The position numbers and the translations under genes are program-made. Below are positions 1-8,108 of a stretch of DNA of 14,396 bases, one piece after another. A model generated the notes under the pieces. It was given only the letters and a program-made list of their open reading frames with translations, searched no databases and was not told where the DNA came from. The stretch comes from Bacteroidota bacterium (GTDB lineage: Bacteria; Bacteroidota; Ignavibacteria; UBA10030; UBA8401): the NCBI GenBank assembly GCA_025355705.1, contig JANXZD010000243.1:1-14396 (forward strand), read 5' to 3'. Each line of letters starts with the position of its first letter. The first letter of the stretch is position 1.

Positions 1-600
1 GCACGTATTGCCCAGCTTGCGCGCGCAGTGGGCATCCATCTTGTTCTTGCAACACAGCGTCCTTCTGTTGATGTCATCACCGGTGTGATCAAAGCAAATT
101 TTCCGTCACGCATAGCGTATGCTGTTTCATCCAAGATCGATTCCCGCACAATTTTAGACGGCAGTGGAGCGGAACAATTGATCGGGCGCGGTGATATGTT
201 ATATCTCTCTCCCAGCAGTCCTAAGGCAATCCGTATGCAGAACGCATTCATTTCTGCGGAAGAAGTTGAAGAGATCGTTGACCATATCGGAAACCAAAAA
301 GGGTACAGCAAGCCGTATGAACTTCCATCCGCACTGGAAAAGAAAAGAGGTGGAAGCGCCGGCGGTACAGGCGAACGAGATGAGTTATTTGATGAAGCGG
401 CTAGGATAATTGTCCGCCACCAACAAGGTTCTGTTTCGTTGTTGCAGCGCCGTTTAAGTGTCGGTTATTCACGAGCCGCACGACTGGTGGATCAATTGGA
501 AGAAGCCGGCATTGTTGGTCCATTTGACGGAAGTAAAGCACGCGAAGTGCGGATTCAAGAAGAATCGGATCTTGAGTTTCTGTTGAAGAACCTTGACTAA
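1..600 (+). CDS. ftsK: DNA translocase FtsK/SpoIIIE, C-terminal part (5' end outside window)
   Basis: This is the last 199 codons of an FtsK/SpoIIIE-family DNA translocase; the frame is open from base 1, so the start lies upstream. FtsK is a septum-anchored hexameric ATPase that pumps chromosome ends across the closing division plane and activates dimer resolution. Residues 1-75 hold the end of the RecA-like motor, with the family motifs LVLATQRPSVDVITG, then FPSRIAYAVSSKIDSRTILD and GAEQLIGRGDMLY. A linker follows. From about residue 122 comes the gamma domain, a winged helix with the motifs GSVSLLQRRLSVGYSRAARL and DQLEEAGIVGP, which in the family reads polar KOPS-type DNA sites. The Walker A motif and membrane anchor would be upstream. 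lolA follows after a short gap. Identity is secure; only the N-terminal architecture is unknown. Confidence 0.96.
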   Translation, partial: ARIAQLARAVGIHLVLATQRPSVDVITGVIKANFPSRIAYAVSSKIDSRTILDGSGAEQLIGRGDMLYLSPSSPKAIRMQNAFISAEEVEEIVDHIGNQKGYSKPYELPSALEKKRGGSAGGTGERDELFDEAARIIVRHQQGSVSLLQRRLSVGYSRAARLVDQLEEAGIVGPFDGSKAREVRIQEESDLEFLLKNLD

Positions 601-689
601 TAAAAGAGTGAGATTCTTCTTGTGACAGTATCCGAACAACATATCCTTTCAACACTATTCAGTTTTTTCAATTGAAGCACAGTTCATCA

Positions 690-1325
690 ATGAAATATTC
701 CTTAGCGATACTGTTCTTATACGTTTATTCGTTCTCTCAAGAATTATCTCCGAAAGAAGTGCTTGAGAATGTTCGAACCAAATATTCGCAGATGAATGAT
801 GTGTCGGCTGATTTTGTTCAATCAGTGAAACTGCGGTATAAACAATCCGGACAAAAGACCGACGGCACTATCCAATTGAAAAAAGGGAATAGATACCGGA
901 TTGAAACCGATCAACAGACGATCGTGACCGACGGCAAAAAAATTTGGATGTATTCGCCAAGCAACAAACAAGTATTGATCGATGTCTTTAAACCAAATCG
1001 TCAACAATTCTCACCTGACAAGTTCCTGATTGGCCTACCGAAGGACTTTTCGGCATCCAAACTCGACACAGCAAATGGATTGTTGATCCTCACTCTTGAA
1101 CCGACGAAGGGCACTACGCAATCTTTGATGATGACGGGCGTGAAAGTTTTGGTTAAAAGAGATTCATGGTTGGTTGAGAGAATTGAGTATACTGAAAACA
1201 ATGGAACGATGACAACTATTGCACTTTCAAATATCCGATTCAATAAAGGGATTGCCGATACCAATTTTCGATTTGAGATTACTCCGGAGATGAAAGTAGT
1301 GGATGTGAACTCGTTCAAACAATGA
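690..1325 (+). CDS. lolA: Outer-membrane lipoprotein carrier LolA
   Basis: This is a LolA-family periplasmic chaperone that takes lipoproteins released from the inner membrane and carries them to the outer membrane. The ATG at 690 gives a compact signal peptide (MKYSLAILFLYVYSFSQE). An in-frame TTG at 672 would add six residues, and neither start has a good Shine-Dalgarno, so the start is uncertain. The mature part has the LolA pattern SADFVQ, then QKTDGTIQLKKGNRYRIE, TIVTDGKKIWMYSP, and a C-terminal strand series ending near DTNFRFEITPEMKVVD. The length is close to the usual 200-220 residues. No lolB is in the window. The stop overlaps the next ATG in an ATGA (1322-1325), suggesting translational coupling to the flippase-like gene. 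The family call is strong, although weakly related LolA-like proteins with other lipid cargo exist. Confidence 0.9.
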   Translation: MKYSLAILFLYVYSFSQELSPKEVLENVRTKYSQMNDVSADFVQSVKLRYKQSGQKTDGTIQLKKGNRYRIETDQQTIVTDGKKIWMYSPSNKQVLIDVFKPNRQQFSPDKFLIGLPKDFSASKLDTANGLLILTLEPTKGTTQSLMMTGVKVLVKRDSWLVERIEYTENNGTMTTIALSNIRFNKGIADTNFRFEITPEMKVVDVNSFKQ

Positions 1326-2353
1326 AATCTATCATCAAAAATACGCTTAGTATGATGTTCAGTGTGGCGCTTGCTGCATTCTTCCTCTATTTTGCTTTCC
1401 GGGGAAAAGATATCACGGTTATTTGGCATTCGTTGATCGATGTACACTGGTTATGGTTCGTCGTGTTATTTGTTGGCAGCGCTCTGAGTCATCTTCTCCG
1501 CGCATGGAGGTGGAAATATCTTCTGCATCCTGTAAAGGAAAATGTCTCGCTCCGCAATGCATTTTCAGTGACGATGATCGGATACCTCATCAACAATGTT
1601 GTTCCCAGGCTCGGTGAATTTGTCCGTCCCTATGCGATGAAGAAACTGGAAGGAATCTCAAAGAGCGCAACAATGGGTACGATTATTCTTGAGCGTATTT
1701 TGGATATCGTTACATTTGCACTTGTTGTTTTGACAGTGTTGGCGATCTATGCGAAGCCATTCGGTCAATGGTTCCCTTCGATGGCGCAATTCCAATGGTT
1801 ATTTTTCACGGGATCCATCGTTATGATGGTTATTTTCGTTTTGCTTTTCTTGAAAGCCGATGTGCTATTTCGATTCCTGAAAAAATTTCTTTTTTTATTC
1901 CCGAAGAATCTTCGCGGACAAATGGATAAAATATTTGAATCCTTCCTATCCGGATTTCGTGCGGCAAATAATACGGGAAATTATTTGATGATTGCAATTA
2001 CGAGTGTATTAATCTGGGTCTCCTATATCGTTCTTCTCTATATTCCATTTTTTATCTATGATTTTCCGGCGCGGAATGGATTGAATTTTGGATCGGCAGC
2101 AGTTCTACAGGTTGCCTCTGGTCTTGCTTTTGCATTACCGACACCGAGCGGAATTGGAAGTTATCATTCGTTCACGTCATTTGTTCTTACAAAATTATTC
2201 TCTGTTGATGCGATGCAGGCATTGAGCTTTGCAGTATATACGCATGCCGTAGGTTTTCTCACGACGACTGTTCTTGGATTGTACTACTTTATTGTCGATA
2301 AGATCCATGTTGGTGATGCAATGTTGAGGAACGAAGGGAATGGATCTGTGTGA
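1322..2353 (+). CDS. Flippase-like / LPG_synthase_TM (UPF0104) integral membrane protein
   Basis: This is a polytopic inner-membrane protein of 343 residues with about eight hydrophobic segments. It matches the lysylphosphatidylglycerol synthase transmembrane / UPF0104 family (Pfam LPG_synthase_TM), often labelled flippase-like domain protein. Family landmarks are the basic motif LRAWRWKYLL at residues 59-68, NNVVPRLGEFVRPY at 91-104, TMGTIILERILDIVTF at about 117-132, and the late PTPSGIGSYHSF motif. There is no soluble aminoacyl-transferase domain, so it is not a full MprF enzyme. Relatives are thought to move or bind polar lipids or lipid-linked glycans, but the substrate is unknown here. 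It overlaps lolA upstream (ATGA) and the barrel gene downstream (GTGA), so the three are probably made together and may serve one envelope task. Confidence 0.85.
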   Translation: MKSIIKNTLSMMFSVALAAFFLYFAFRGKDITVIWHSLIDVHWLWFVVLFVGSALSHLLRAWRWKYLLHPVKENVSLRNAFSVTMIGYLINNVVPRLGEFVRPYAMKKLEGISKSATMGTIILERILDIVTFALVVLTVLAIYAKPFGQWFPSMAQFQWLFFTGSIVMMVIFVLLFLKADVLFRFLKKFLFLFPKNLRGQMDKIFESFLSGFRAANNTGNYLMIAITSVLIWVSYIVLLYIPFFIYDFPARNGLNFGSAAVLQVASGLAFALPTPSGIGSYHSFTSFVLTKLFSVDAMQALSFAVYTHAVGFLTTTVLGLYYFIVDKIHVGDAMLRNEGNGSV

Positions 2354-3027
2354 AGAGTTTGATCATGCTCATGTGTTTTATTACAATGCTTACTGCGCAG
2401 CCAAAAAAATCGAACGCTGTTGAGCGTGCGAATACGTTTGCAGTGTTCGGCGGCATGGGAGTACATATGGTCTCTGCTCCCGGTATTGTTGAATACATCA
2501 ATTCTGTCTCAACATTTGCTCAGCGTGTGAACGATTTTGGTGCCGCAGTGGATTTTTTTGGCGGTGTTGAATTTCCAATTGATGATGATTGGGGTGTGAA
2601 ACTTGAACATTCCTATTTATTTAAATCATATACCGTTTCGGGCAATCTCGGCGGCACGTATGATATTTTTTACGCAAATCAATCACCATCCGTCATCGTC
2701 CAAAAGATCATTGTTGGGAAAGGATATTTTGTAAAGCTCGGAGCGGGCGGAGGTTATCATTTTGGGTCATTGATAGAGAAAGTTTCCACGTTTGGAACAA
2801 CAACTGAATATTCAGCTAGCGGCATTGGTCTTACAATTGAAGCAGTCGGTCAAACAGCATTCGATGATAATGTGTACGGTTATATCGGCGGTTCGCTCGG
2901 ATGGGAATTTATGAGTGACCTTAAAGAGAACAACGGAAAAAAATTAACACTGCCAAATTCTGCGAAAACAGTTTCGCTGGATTATTTTCATGCAGGGATA
3001 CGATTCGGAATGAACTATTATTTTTAA
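2350..3027 (+). CDS. Small outer-membrane beta-barrel protein, function unknown
   Basis: This is a secreted 225-residue protein that I read as a small outer-membrane beta-barrel; I do not recognise a named family. It begins with GTG at 2350, overlapping the upstream stop (GTGA), and has a signal peptide MKSLIMLMCFITMLTAQ. The mature chain alternates short amphipathic strands with Gly/Asn/Asp turns, for example FAVFGGMGVHMV, YFVKLGAGGGYHFGSL and VYGYIGGSLGWEFMSDL. It ends in an aromatic-rich strand with terminal Phe (FGMNYYF), the usual BAM-recognised end. Size and style resemble the eight-strand OmpX/OmpW-like and 'outer membrane protein beta-barrel' groups. Coupling to lolA and the flippase-like gene suggests an envelope role. 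The barrel call is inference from strand pattern, not a family match. Confidence 0.75.
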   Translation: MKSLIMLMCFITMLTAQPKKSNAVERANTFAVFGGMGVHMVSAPGIVEYINSVSTFAQRVNDFGAAVDFFGGVEFPIDDDWGVKLEHSYLFKSYTVSGNLGGTYDIFYANQSPSVIVQKIIVGKGYFVKLGAGGGYHFGSLIEKVSTFGTTTEYSASGIGLTIEAVGQTAFDDNVYGYIGGSLGWEFMSDLKENNGKKLTLPNSAKTVSLDYFHAGIRFGMNYYF

Positions 3028-3055
3028 CAATTATTAACAATCAATTAAAGGAGCT

Positions 3056-3673
3056 ATGAAACAATTTTTAATTTTTCTCTGCGCAGCAACGATGTTCGCA
3101 CATACTTCTGCTGCACAACAAAAACCAACATCCAATAAAAAAGGAAAAACAACCGTGCCAGTAGAAAACGTTAACCCTCAAAAAGGTTTTGTCGTTATTG
3201 AGACATCACTTGGTAACATTACTATTCAATTGAATGATGCTGCTGCACCGAAACATTCCGCGAACTTCCGCAAATTGGCGAAGGAAGGCTTCTATGAGAA
3301 CACAACATTTCATCGTGTCATTCCAGGATTTATGATCCAGGGAGGCGATCCGAACTCAAAGAATGCCGATAAAAGTACTCATGGAATGGGTGGTCCGGAA
3401 TATCGTATTGATGCCGAGATCGGTTTGAAACACGACCGGGGTGTTATTGCCGCCGCTCGTCAAGGCGATCAGGTCAATCCTCAGCGGATGTCGAATGGGA
3501 GTCAATTCTATATTACTGTTGCCGATGCAAAATTTTTGGATGGACAATATTCCGTTTTTGGAAAAGTAGTGGAAGGAATGGATGTTGCTGACAAGATCGT
3601 TGCTGTTCCTCGCGATCCGCGTGACAACCCGCTTGAAAAGATAGTCATCAAAAAAATGACCGTCATCGAATAA
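3056..3673 (+). CDS. Secreted cyclophilin-type peptidyl-prolyl cis-trans isomerase
   Basis: This is a cyclophilin (EC 5.2.1.8) that speeds proline cis-trans isomerisation during folding. An N-terminal signal peptide (MKQFLIFLCAATMFAHTSAA) and a Lys/Thr-rich linker to about residue 43 place it in the periplasm. The catalytic core carries FHRVIPGFMIQGGDPN (85-100) with the catalytic Arg at 87 and Gln at 95, then the DRGVIAAAR segment and GSQFYITVADAKFLDGQY (148-165). The position that is Trp in human cyclophilin A (WLDGKH) is Phe160, a substitution that in other cyclophilins is associated with poor cyclosporin binding. A clear AAAGGAG lies just before the ATG, and a hairpin terminator follows the stop, so this gene ends a transcript segment. 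Periplasmic partners are probably outer-membrane proteins, but this is inferred. Confidence 0.95.
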   Translation: MKQFLIFLCAATMFAHTSAAQQKPTSNKKGKTTVPVENVNPQKGFVVIETSLGNITIQLNDAAAPKHSANFRKLAKEGFYENTTFHRVIPGFMIQGGDPNSKNADKSTHGMGGPEYRIDAEIGLKHDRGVIAAARQGDQVNPQRMSNGSQFYITVADAKFLDGQYSVFGKVVEGMDVADKIVAVPRDPRDNPLEKIVIKKMTVIE

Positions 3674-3681
3674 TGTGATCG

Positions 3682-3716
3682 CCCTGCAAAGGTTTTTAAA
3701 TCCTCTGCAGGGTTTT
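3682..3716 (+). terminator. Hairpin terminator after the cyclophilin gene
   Basis: An 11-bp inverted repeat with one A/C mismatch, CCCTGCAAAGG (3682-3692) and CCTCTGCAGGG (3702-3712), has a 9-base AT-rich loop and is followed by TTTT. It lies between the cyclophilin stop and the holA start. The T-run is short, so termination may be partial. A similar GCAAAGG/CCTTTGC hairpin with a TTTTTAAA loop is, from memory, common in FCB-group spacers. Confidence 0.7.
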
Positions 3717-3726
3717 CCAAAACAGT

Positions 3727-4764
3727 ATGGCAAAATCCAGAGAAAAATTTGATGGTGAGAAGTTCATTTCTTCATTTAAGAAGAGGGAGTTTGCCCCCCT
3801 CTATTTTTTCTACGGTGACGAATCGTTCTTGATCGAAGAGGTCGTCGATGCTCTTTTAGAATATGCAATCAATCCGGCGATGAAAGAATTCAATCTTGAC
3901 ATCTTTCATGGAAATGAGATCGATGGAAAAAAGATCATTTCTCTAGCCGCCGCGTATCCCATGATGGCTGAACGCAGGGTTGTCATCATTAAGGATTTTG
4001 ATCGTGTCAGTGGAAAGGAAATACTTGAATCGTATGCCGAAAAACCTTCATCAACGACGGTTCTTGTCATGATCGGCAATTCACCTGATTTTCGTAAAAA
4101 ACCTTTCCTCACTTTCAAGAAATTAGGTGTAGCGCACGAATCAAGAGAGCTTTTTGACAATGAAACGATCACCTGGATCGAAGCGAAAGTAAAGAAAATA
4201 AAACGAACGATCGAACCGGGAGCCGTTCAACTACTACATTCATATGTTGGAAATAATCTACGTGAATTGTCAAACGAAATTGAAAAAGTAGTGATTGCCA
4301 TTGATGAACGTCAGAAAATATCCATTACTGATGTGGAAAAAGTGGTTGGTGTTTCGCGAGAATTTTCGGCATTCCAATTATGTGATAAAATTGGCGAGAA
4401 AAACGCTGCGAAAGCCCTTGAAATCACTGAACGGATGCTGAATACAGGGGAAAGTGTTGTTGGAATTATTGCTGCAATCTCAAACCATTTTGTCCGTCTT
4501 TGGAAACTCCAAGATGCAGTCAGGCAGCGGAAAAGCGATCAGGAAATGCTTCAATATGTCTACTTCAATTCTTTTGCACTGCGATCCAGTCTAGCGCAGA
4601 TCAAGAATTTTAGGCCTGATGAAATTGAAAATGTATTTCTGATTCTTGCAGAAGCCGATCTTGCGGCAAAATCGTCCGGAGATCCGAAATTGATCATGGC
4701 ACGATCAATTACCGAGATCATCTCGGGAGTTATCAATCAAACTGCGGATAGTATTTCTGTATGA
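3727..4764 (+). CDS. holA: DNA polymerase III subunit delta
   Basis: This is the delta subunit of the clamp loader, the part that opens the beta sliding clamp during replication. The 345-residue length is normal. The N-terminal domain has the typical FAPLYFFYGDESFLIEE (22-38), followed by a RecA-like fold with AAAYPMMAERRVVIIKDFDRV. The mid-domain has GNNLRELSNEIEKVVI and VVGVSREFSAFQLCDKIGEKN. The C-terminal collar domain contains ITERMLNTGESVVGIIAAISNHF and ends near residue 345. As expected for delta, there is no Walker A motif. The ATG at 3727 follows the hairpin terminator directly, so the promoter would overlap the terminator region or transcription reads through. Its stop overlaps the start of the kinase fusion gene in ATGA (4761-4764). 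Confidence 0.95.
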   Translation: MAKSREKFDGEKFISSFKKREFAPLYFFYGDESFLIEEVVDALLEYAINPAMKEFNLDIFHGNEIDGKKIISLAAAYPMMAERRVVIIKDFDRVSGKEILESYAEKPSSTTVLVMIGNSPDFRKKPFLTFKKLGVAHESRELFDNETITWIEAKVKKIKRTIEPGAVQLLHSYVGNNLRELSNEIEKVVIAIDERQKISITDVEKVVGVSREFSAFQLCDKIGEKNAAKALEITERMLNTGESVVGIIAAISNHFVRLWKLQDAVRQRKSDQEMLQYVYFNSFALRSSLAQIKNFRPDEIENVFLILAEADLAAKSSGDPKLIMARSITEIISGVINQTADSISV

Positions 4765-6254
4765 AATTATTTTTCTCTCCCACTTCGGACGAATGGGTTA
4801 TATTCACCATCATTTTTATCTCGATTGGAATTTTTATTGGCGTAGCTGAATTTCTACGGCATAGATTCCATGGTTCGCCCGAGATCACACGTAAACTTGT
4901 TCATATCCTTACCGGTTTATTGATCTTTTTTGCCCCGAATGTGTTCTATTCAGGTATACCGGCAATTCTGTTAGCGGTAACGTTCATTACCGTCAATTTT
5001 TTCGCCATACAATTTAATTTATTGAAAGGTATGCATGGCACAAATCGGCATTCGTATGGAACGGTCTATTATCCGTTATCATTCCTCATATTGGTTCTGT
5101 TGTTTTGGGATCTAGCGCCGTACATCATATCAATTTCAATCCTTGTGCTTGCAGTCGGCGATGCATCTGCCGCTATTGTCGGTGAAAATCTTCGTTTCCC
5201 CCATCTGTTCTATCTGACAAGTGACAAAAAATCGTTTGAAGGCTCAGCAGTAATGTTCACAACAACCTTACTGATAGTATATGGTTCAATGATATATTTG
5301 AATATCAAACCGCCATTTGATCCTGTCATCATTGCTGCCGTTACTGCATTGTTTGCAACTGTGTTTGAAGCTGTCTCATCACGAGGGTTTGATAATTGTA
5401 CGGTTCCATTAAGCACAGCATTCATGCTGCATCATTTTATAGCATCTCCATCGTATCACCTCCCTGAACAGATGGTTATTGGAATTATTCTCGCCGTATT
5501 GATCGGAATTGTTTCGTTCTATTTCAAGTTTTTGGCGGTGAGCGGAAGTGTTGCAACATTCCTTCTTGCAACGATCATTTATGGAGTCGGTGGTTGGAAA
5601 TGGACAACTCCAATCCTAACATTCTTTATCGCTTCCAGTCTTCTTTCAAAATTTGGAAAAGCGCAAAAGAAAAAAATCGAGATTATCTTTGATAAGACCG
5701 ATAAACGAGATGCAGGACAAGTTGTGGCAAATGGTGGTGTTGCTGGAATAATTATTTTACTATGGCATTTTTTCCCTCATGATACAGAGTTGTACTATTT
5801 TTATATTGCATCAATCGCTGCTGTTACTGCGGATACCTGGGGAACAGAAATCGGAACGTTATGGAAGGGGAAACCTCGGTCGATCGTTACGTTGCAAAAA
5901 GTTGAACCAGGAACGAGTGGCGGGGTTTCGTTGCAGGGCACCTTCGGTGCGTTGACCGGAGCAATGATTGTTACTATTTCTGCGGTTATCGTCAACAGTT
6001 CGGAGTTTTCTTTTCCGTTGATCGCGTTGATTATTTCTTCCGGTTTGATCGGGTCTCTTATAGATAGTTTTTTTGGTGCAACGATACAGGCACAATATCA
6101 AACTTCCAGTGGAAAATTAACAGAAAAAACCACAATAGATGGTGTAAAGACTACGATGGTTCGAGGAATTCGTTGGATCGATAATGATGTAGTGAATTGG
6201 ATATGTGCATTTTCGGGTGCGATTGTGATGTTTCTTTGTATGCATATATTTTGA
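4761..6254 (+). CDS. Fused VTE5-like (dolichol/phytol kinase) and VTE6-like (DUF92) membrane protein
   Basis: This is a 497-residue polytopic membrane protein made of two families joined head to tail. Residues 1-225 resemble the dolichol kinase / phytol kinase (VTE5) / CDP-diglyceride synthase group: RKLVHIL (44-50), an Asp-bearing AVGDASAAIVGE (131-142), KKSFEGSAVMF (156-166) and FEAVSSRGFDNCTVPL (202-217). Residues 238-497 match DUF92, the family of plant VTE6: RDAGQVVANGG (316-326), ADTWGTEIGTL (357-367), EPGTSGGVSLQGTFGALTG (382-400), GSLIDSFFGATIQAQ (431-445) and DNDVVNW (474-480). In plants VTE5 makes phytyl phosphate, with CTP as the favoured donor, and VTE6 makes phytyl diphosphate. 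The natural reading is a single protein that turns a salvaged isoprenoid alcohol into its diphosphate. Substrate and activity are inferred. It is coupled to holA by ATGA. Confidence 0.85.
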   Translation: MKLFFSPTSDEWVIFTIIFISIGIFIGVAEFLRHRFHGSPEITRKLVHILTGLLIFFAPNVFYSGIPAILLAVTFITVNFFAIQFNLLKGMHGTNRHSYGTVYYPLSFLILVLLFWDLAPYIISISILVLAVGDASAAIVGENLRFPHLFYLTSDKKSFEGSAVMFTTTLLIVYGSMIYLNIKPPFDPVIIAAVTALFATVFEAVSSRGFDNCTVPLSTAFMLHHFIASPSYHLPEQMVIGIILAVLIGIVSFYFKFLAVSGSVATFLLATIIYGVGGWKWTTPILTFFIASSLLSKFGKAQKKKIEIIFDKTDKRDAGQVVANGGVAGIIILLWHFFPHDTELYYFYIASIAAVTADTWGTEIGTLWKGKPRSIVTLQKVEPGTSGGVSLQGTFGALTGAMIVTISAVIVNSSEFSFPLIALIISSGLIGSLIDSFFGATIQAQYQTSSGKLTEKTTIDGVKTTMVRGIRWIDNDVVNWICAFSGAIVMFLCMHIF

Positions 6255-6283
6255 ATAAGAGATAAAGATTGGTACCTTACCGT

Positions 6284-7117
6284 ATGATGACAAAAGAAGT
6301 AACAGTACAAAAAATAAAAATTGGTTTCGGAAATCCTTTAGTATTAATTGCCGGACCTTGTGTTGTAGAAAATCGGGATATGATCTTCTATACAGCAGAA
6401 AAAGTAAAATCGATTTGTGAGAAATTTCATACGCCGGTCATTTTTAAATCTTCATACAAAAAAGCTAATCGGACCAGTATGAGTGGATTTGTTTCCATTG
6501 GAATGGATGAAGCGTTGAAGATCTTGGATGATGTAAAGAAGGTGTTCGACTTACCGATCCTGACCGATATTCACACAGCTGAAGAAGTGAATAGTGTCGC
6601 TCAGGTCGCCGATATTTTACAAATCCCTGCATTTTTGTGCAGGCAGACGGATCTGTTGATTGCTGCAGGAAAAACAGGAAGGGCTGTGAATATCAAAAAA
6701 GGTCAATTCCTTGCACCGGAAGATATGAAGCATCCGATTGAAAAGGTCGCATCAACGAATAATGAAAATATTCTTGTTACAGAACGTGGAACCACTTTTG
6801 GTTACCATAACCTTGTTGTGGATATGCGCGGATTGGTGATGATGAAAAAATTTGGATATCCCGTCGTGCTCGATGCGACACATTCCGTGCAATTACCGAG
6901 CGGTGAAAATGGAAAAAGTGGAGGGCAACCGGAATTTATTTTTCCGTTATCGCGTGCCGGTGTTGCGGTGGGAATTGATGCATTATTTGTAGAAACACAC
7001 CCTGAACCTGCAAAAGCGTTGAGTGATGCGGCAAGTCAATTAGCGCTGGACCAATTGGAGAAATTGTTGAAACAAGTTGTTGCGATCAATAAAACAATGA
7101 AAGATGTAACGGCATAA
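6284..7117 (+). CDS. kdsA: 3-deoxy-8-phosphooctulonate synthase (Kdo-8-P synthase)
   Basis: This enzyme condenses phosphoenolpyruvate with D-arabinose 5-phosphate to Kdo-8-phosphate (EC 2.5.1.55) for LPS core synthesis. Family motifs are LVLIAGPCVVENRD (19-32), FKSSYKKANRTSMSGF (54-69), PILTDIHTAEEV, AFLCRQTDLLIAAGKTG, NIKKGQFLAPEDMKHP and LDATHSVQLPSG. Cys26, His200, Glu237 and Asp248 line up with the metal ligands of the metal-dependent class (Aquifex C11, H185, E222, D233, a constant offset of 15). The E. coli-type metal-free enzyme has Asn in place of the Cys. I start at the ATG at 6284; an in-frame TTG at 6269 would add five residues. No strong Shine-Dalgarno decides between them, and ATG at 6287 is also possible. 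kdsD follows after one base. Confidence 0.96.
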   Translation: MMTKEVTVQKIKIGFGNPLVLIAGPCVVENRDMIFYTAEKVKSICEKFHTPVIFKSSYKKANRTSMSGFVSIGMDEALKILDDVKKVFDLPILTDIHTAEEVNSVAQVADILQIPAFLCRQTDLLIAAGKTGRAVNIKKGQFLAPEDMKHPIEKVASTNNENILVTERGTTFGYHNLVVDMRGLVMMKKFGYPVVLDATHSVQLPSGENGKSGGQPEFIFPLSRAGVAVGIDALFVETHPEPAKALSDAASQLALDQLEKLLKQVVAINKTMKDVTA

Positions 7118-7118
7118 T

Positions 7119-8108
7119 ATGTCCAACGAATCTGTTGATATACAAAAAGCAAAACGCGTTATCCGCATGGAAGCGGAAGCTGTTGCTGCGCTTGAAGGAA
7201 AGATCGATGATTCTTTTCAGAAAGCCATTGATATTATCTTCCATTGCAAAGGAAGAGTTGTTGTTTCGGGAATGGGCAAATCCGGGATCATTGCACGAAA
7301 GATGGTTGCAACGATGAATTCTACCGGAACGCCTTCAATCTTTCTTCATCCATCCGATGCTGTACATGGCGATCTTGGAATGGTTCGCAATGACGATGCA
7401 GTGATCTGCATTTCTAAAAGCGGCGATACGCAGGAGATTCGCCTACTGCTGCCGATGTTCAAACGAATTGGTGTGCCTATTATTTCAATGGTCGGGAATA
7501 TGAACTCTCATCTTGCCCTGCAATCGGATGTTGCTCTTGATATCTCCGTGAAGGAAGAAGCTTGCCCTCTTAATCTTGCGCCAACAACATCAACAACGGT
7601 GACGCTTGCTTTGGGTGATGCACTTGCTGTAACGTTACTTGAAAAGAAAAACTTTACTGCCGAGGATTTTGCAATGTTTCACCCAGGTGGTAACCTAGGA
7701 AAACGGTTGCTCTTGAAAATTGAAGAACTTGCGATTATCGGGAAACAAATCCCATCGATCAGTGTGAATGCAAGTTTGAATGAAGCAATTCTTGAGATGA
7801 CGACAAAACGACTTGGCGCAACATGTGTTGTCGATACGAATGGAAATCTTGCAGGAATTATCACCGATGGTGATCTTCGCCGGCTGCTGCAAAAGACAAC
7901 GAATGTTGCAGATCTTACGGCAGCACAAGTGATGTCGAAAAATCCAAAAACGATTCGCAAAGGAACATTGGCATCCATCGCTTTACAGGAGATGGAACAG
8001 TTCAGTATCACGCAGCTTATTATTGTTGACGATGAACGAAAACCGTATGGTGTTGTTCATTTACACGATCTTGTCCGTGCCGGGTTGGGTGGAGAATCAA
8101 CAGCGTGA
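7119..8108 (+). CDS. kdsD: Arabinose-5-phosphate isomerase (SIS plus two CBS domains)
   Basis: This is a KdsD/KpsF/GutQ-family isomerase that converts ribulose 5-phosphate to arabinose 5-phosphate, the substrate of the adjacent KdsA. The sugar isomerase (SIS) domain spans about 35-175, with VVVSGMGKSGIIARK around Lys54, SGDTQEI with Glu106, KEEACPLNLAPT with Glu147 and AMFHPGGNLGKRL with His188. These correspond to E. coli K59, E111, E152 and H193 at a constant offset of five. Two CBS repeats follow: about 207-262 with LGATCVVDTNGNLAGIITDG, and about 275-329 with ITQLIIVDDERKPYGVVHLH. The length (329 residues) is usual. The gene starts one base after kdsA, and its stop overlaps lptC in GTGA (8105-8108). 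The kdsA-kdsD pairing supports a Kdo role over a gluconate or capsule isozyme. Confidence 0.96.
   Translation: MSNESVDIQKAKRVIRMEAEAVAALEGKIDDSFQKAIDIIFHCKGRVVVSGMGKSGIIARKMVATMNSTGTPSIFLHPSDAVHGDLGMVRNDDAVICISKSGDTQEIRLLLPMFKRIGVPIISMVGNMNSHLALQSDVALDISVKEEACPLNLAPTTSTTVTLALGDALAVTLLEKKNFTAEDFAMFHPGGNLGKRLLLKIEELAIIGKQIPSISVNASLNEAILEMTTKRLGATCVVDTNGNLAGIITDGDLRRLLQKTTNVADLTAAQVMSKNPKTIRKGTLASIALQEMEQFSITQLIIVDDERKPYGVVHLHDLVRAGLGGESTA

Noticed and set aside
1001..1447. 148-residue open frame on the minus strand across lolA and the flippase gene
   Set aside because: It is antisense to two well-supported genes and has no recognisable domain or ribosome site. I treat it as a shadow frame.
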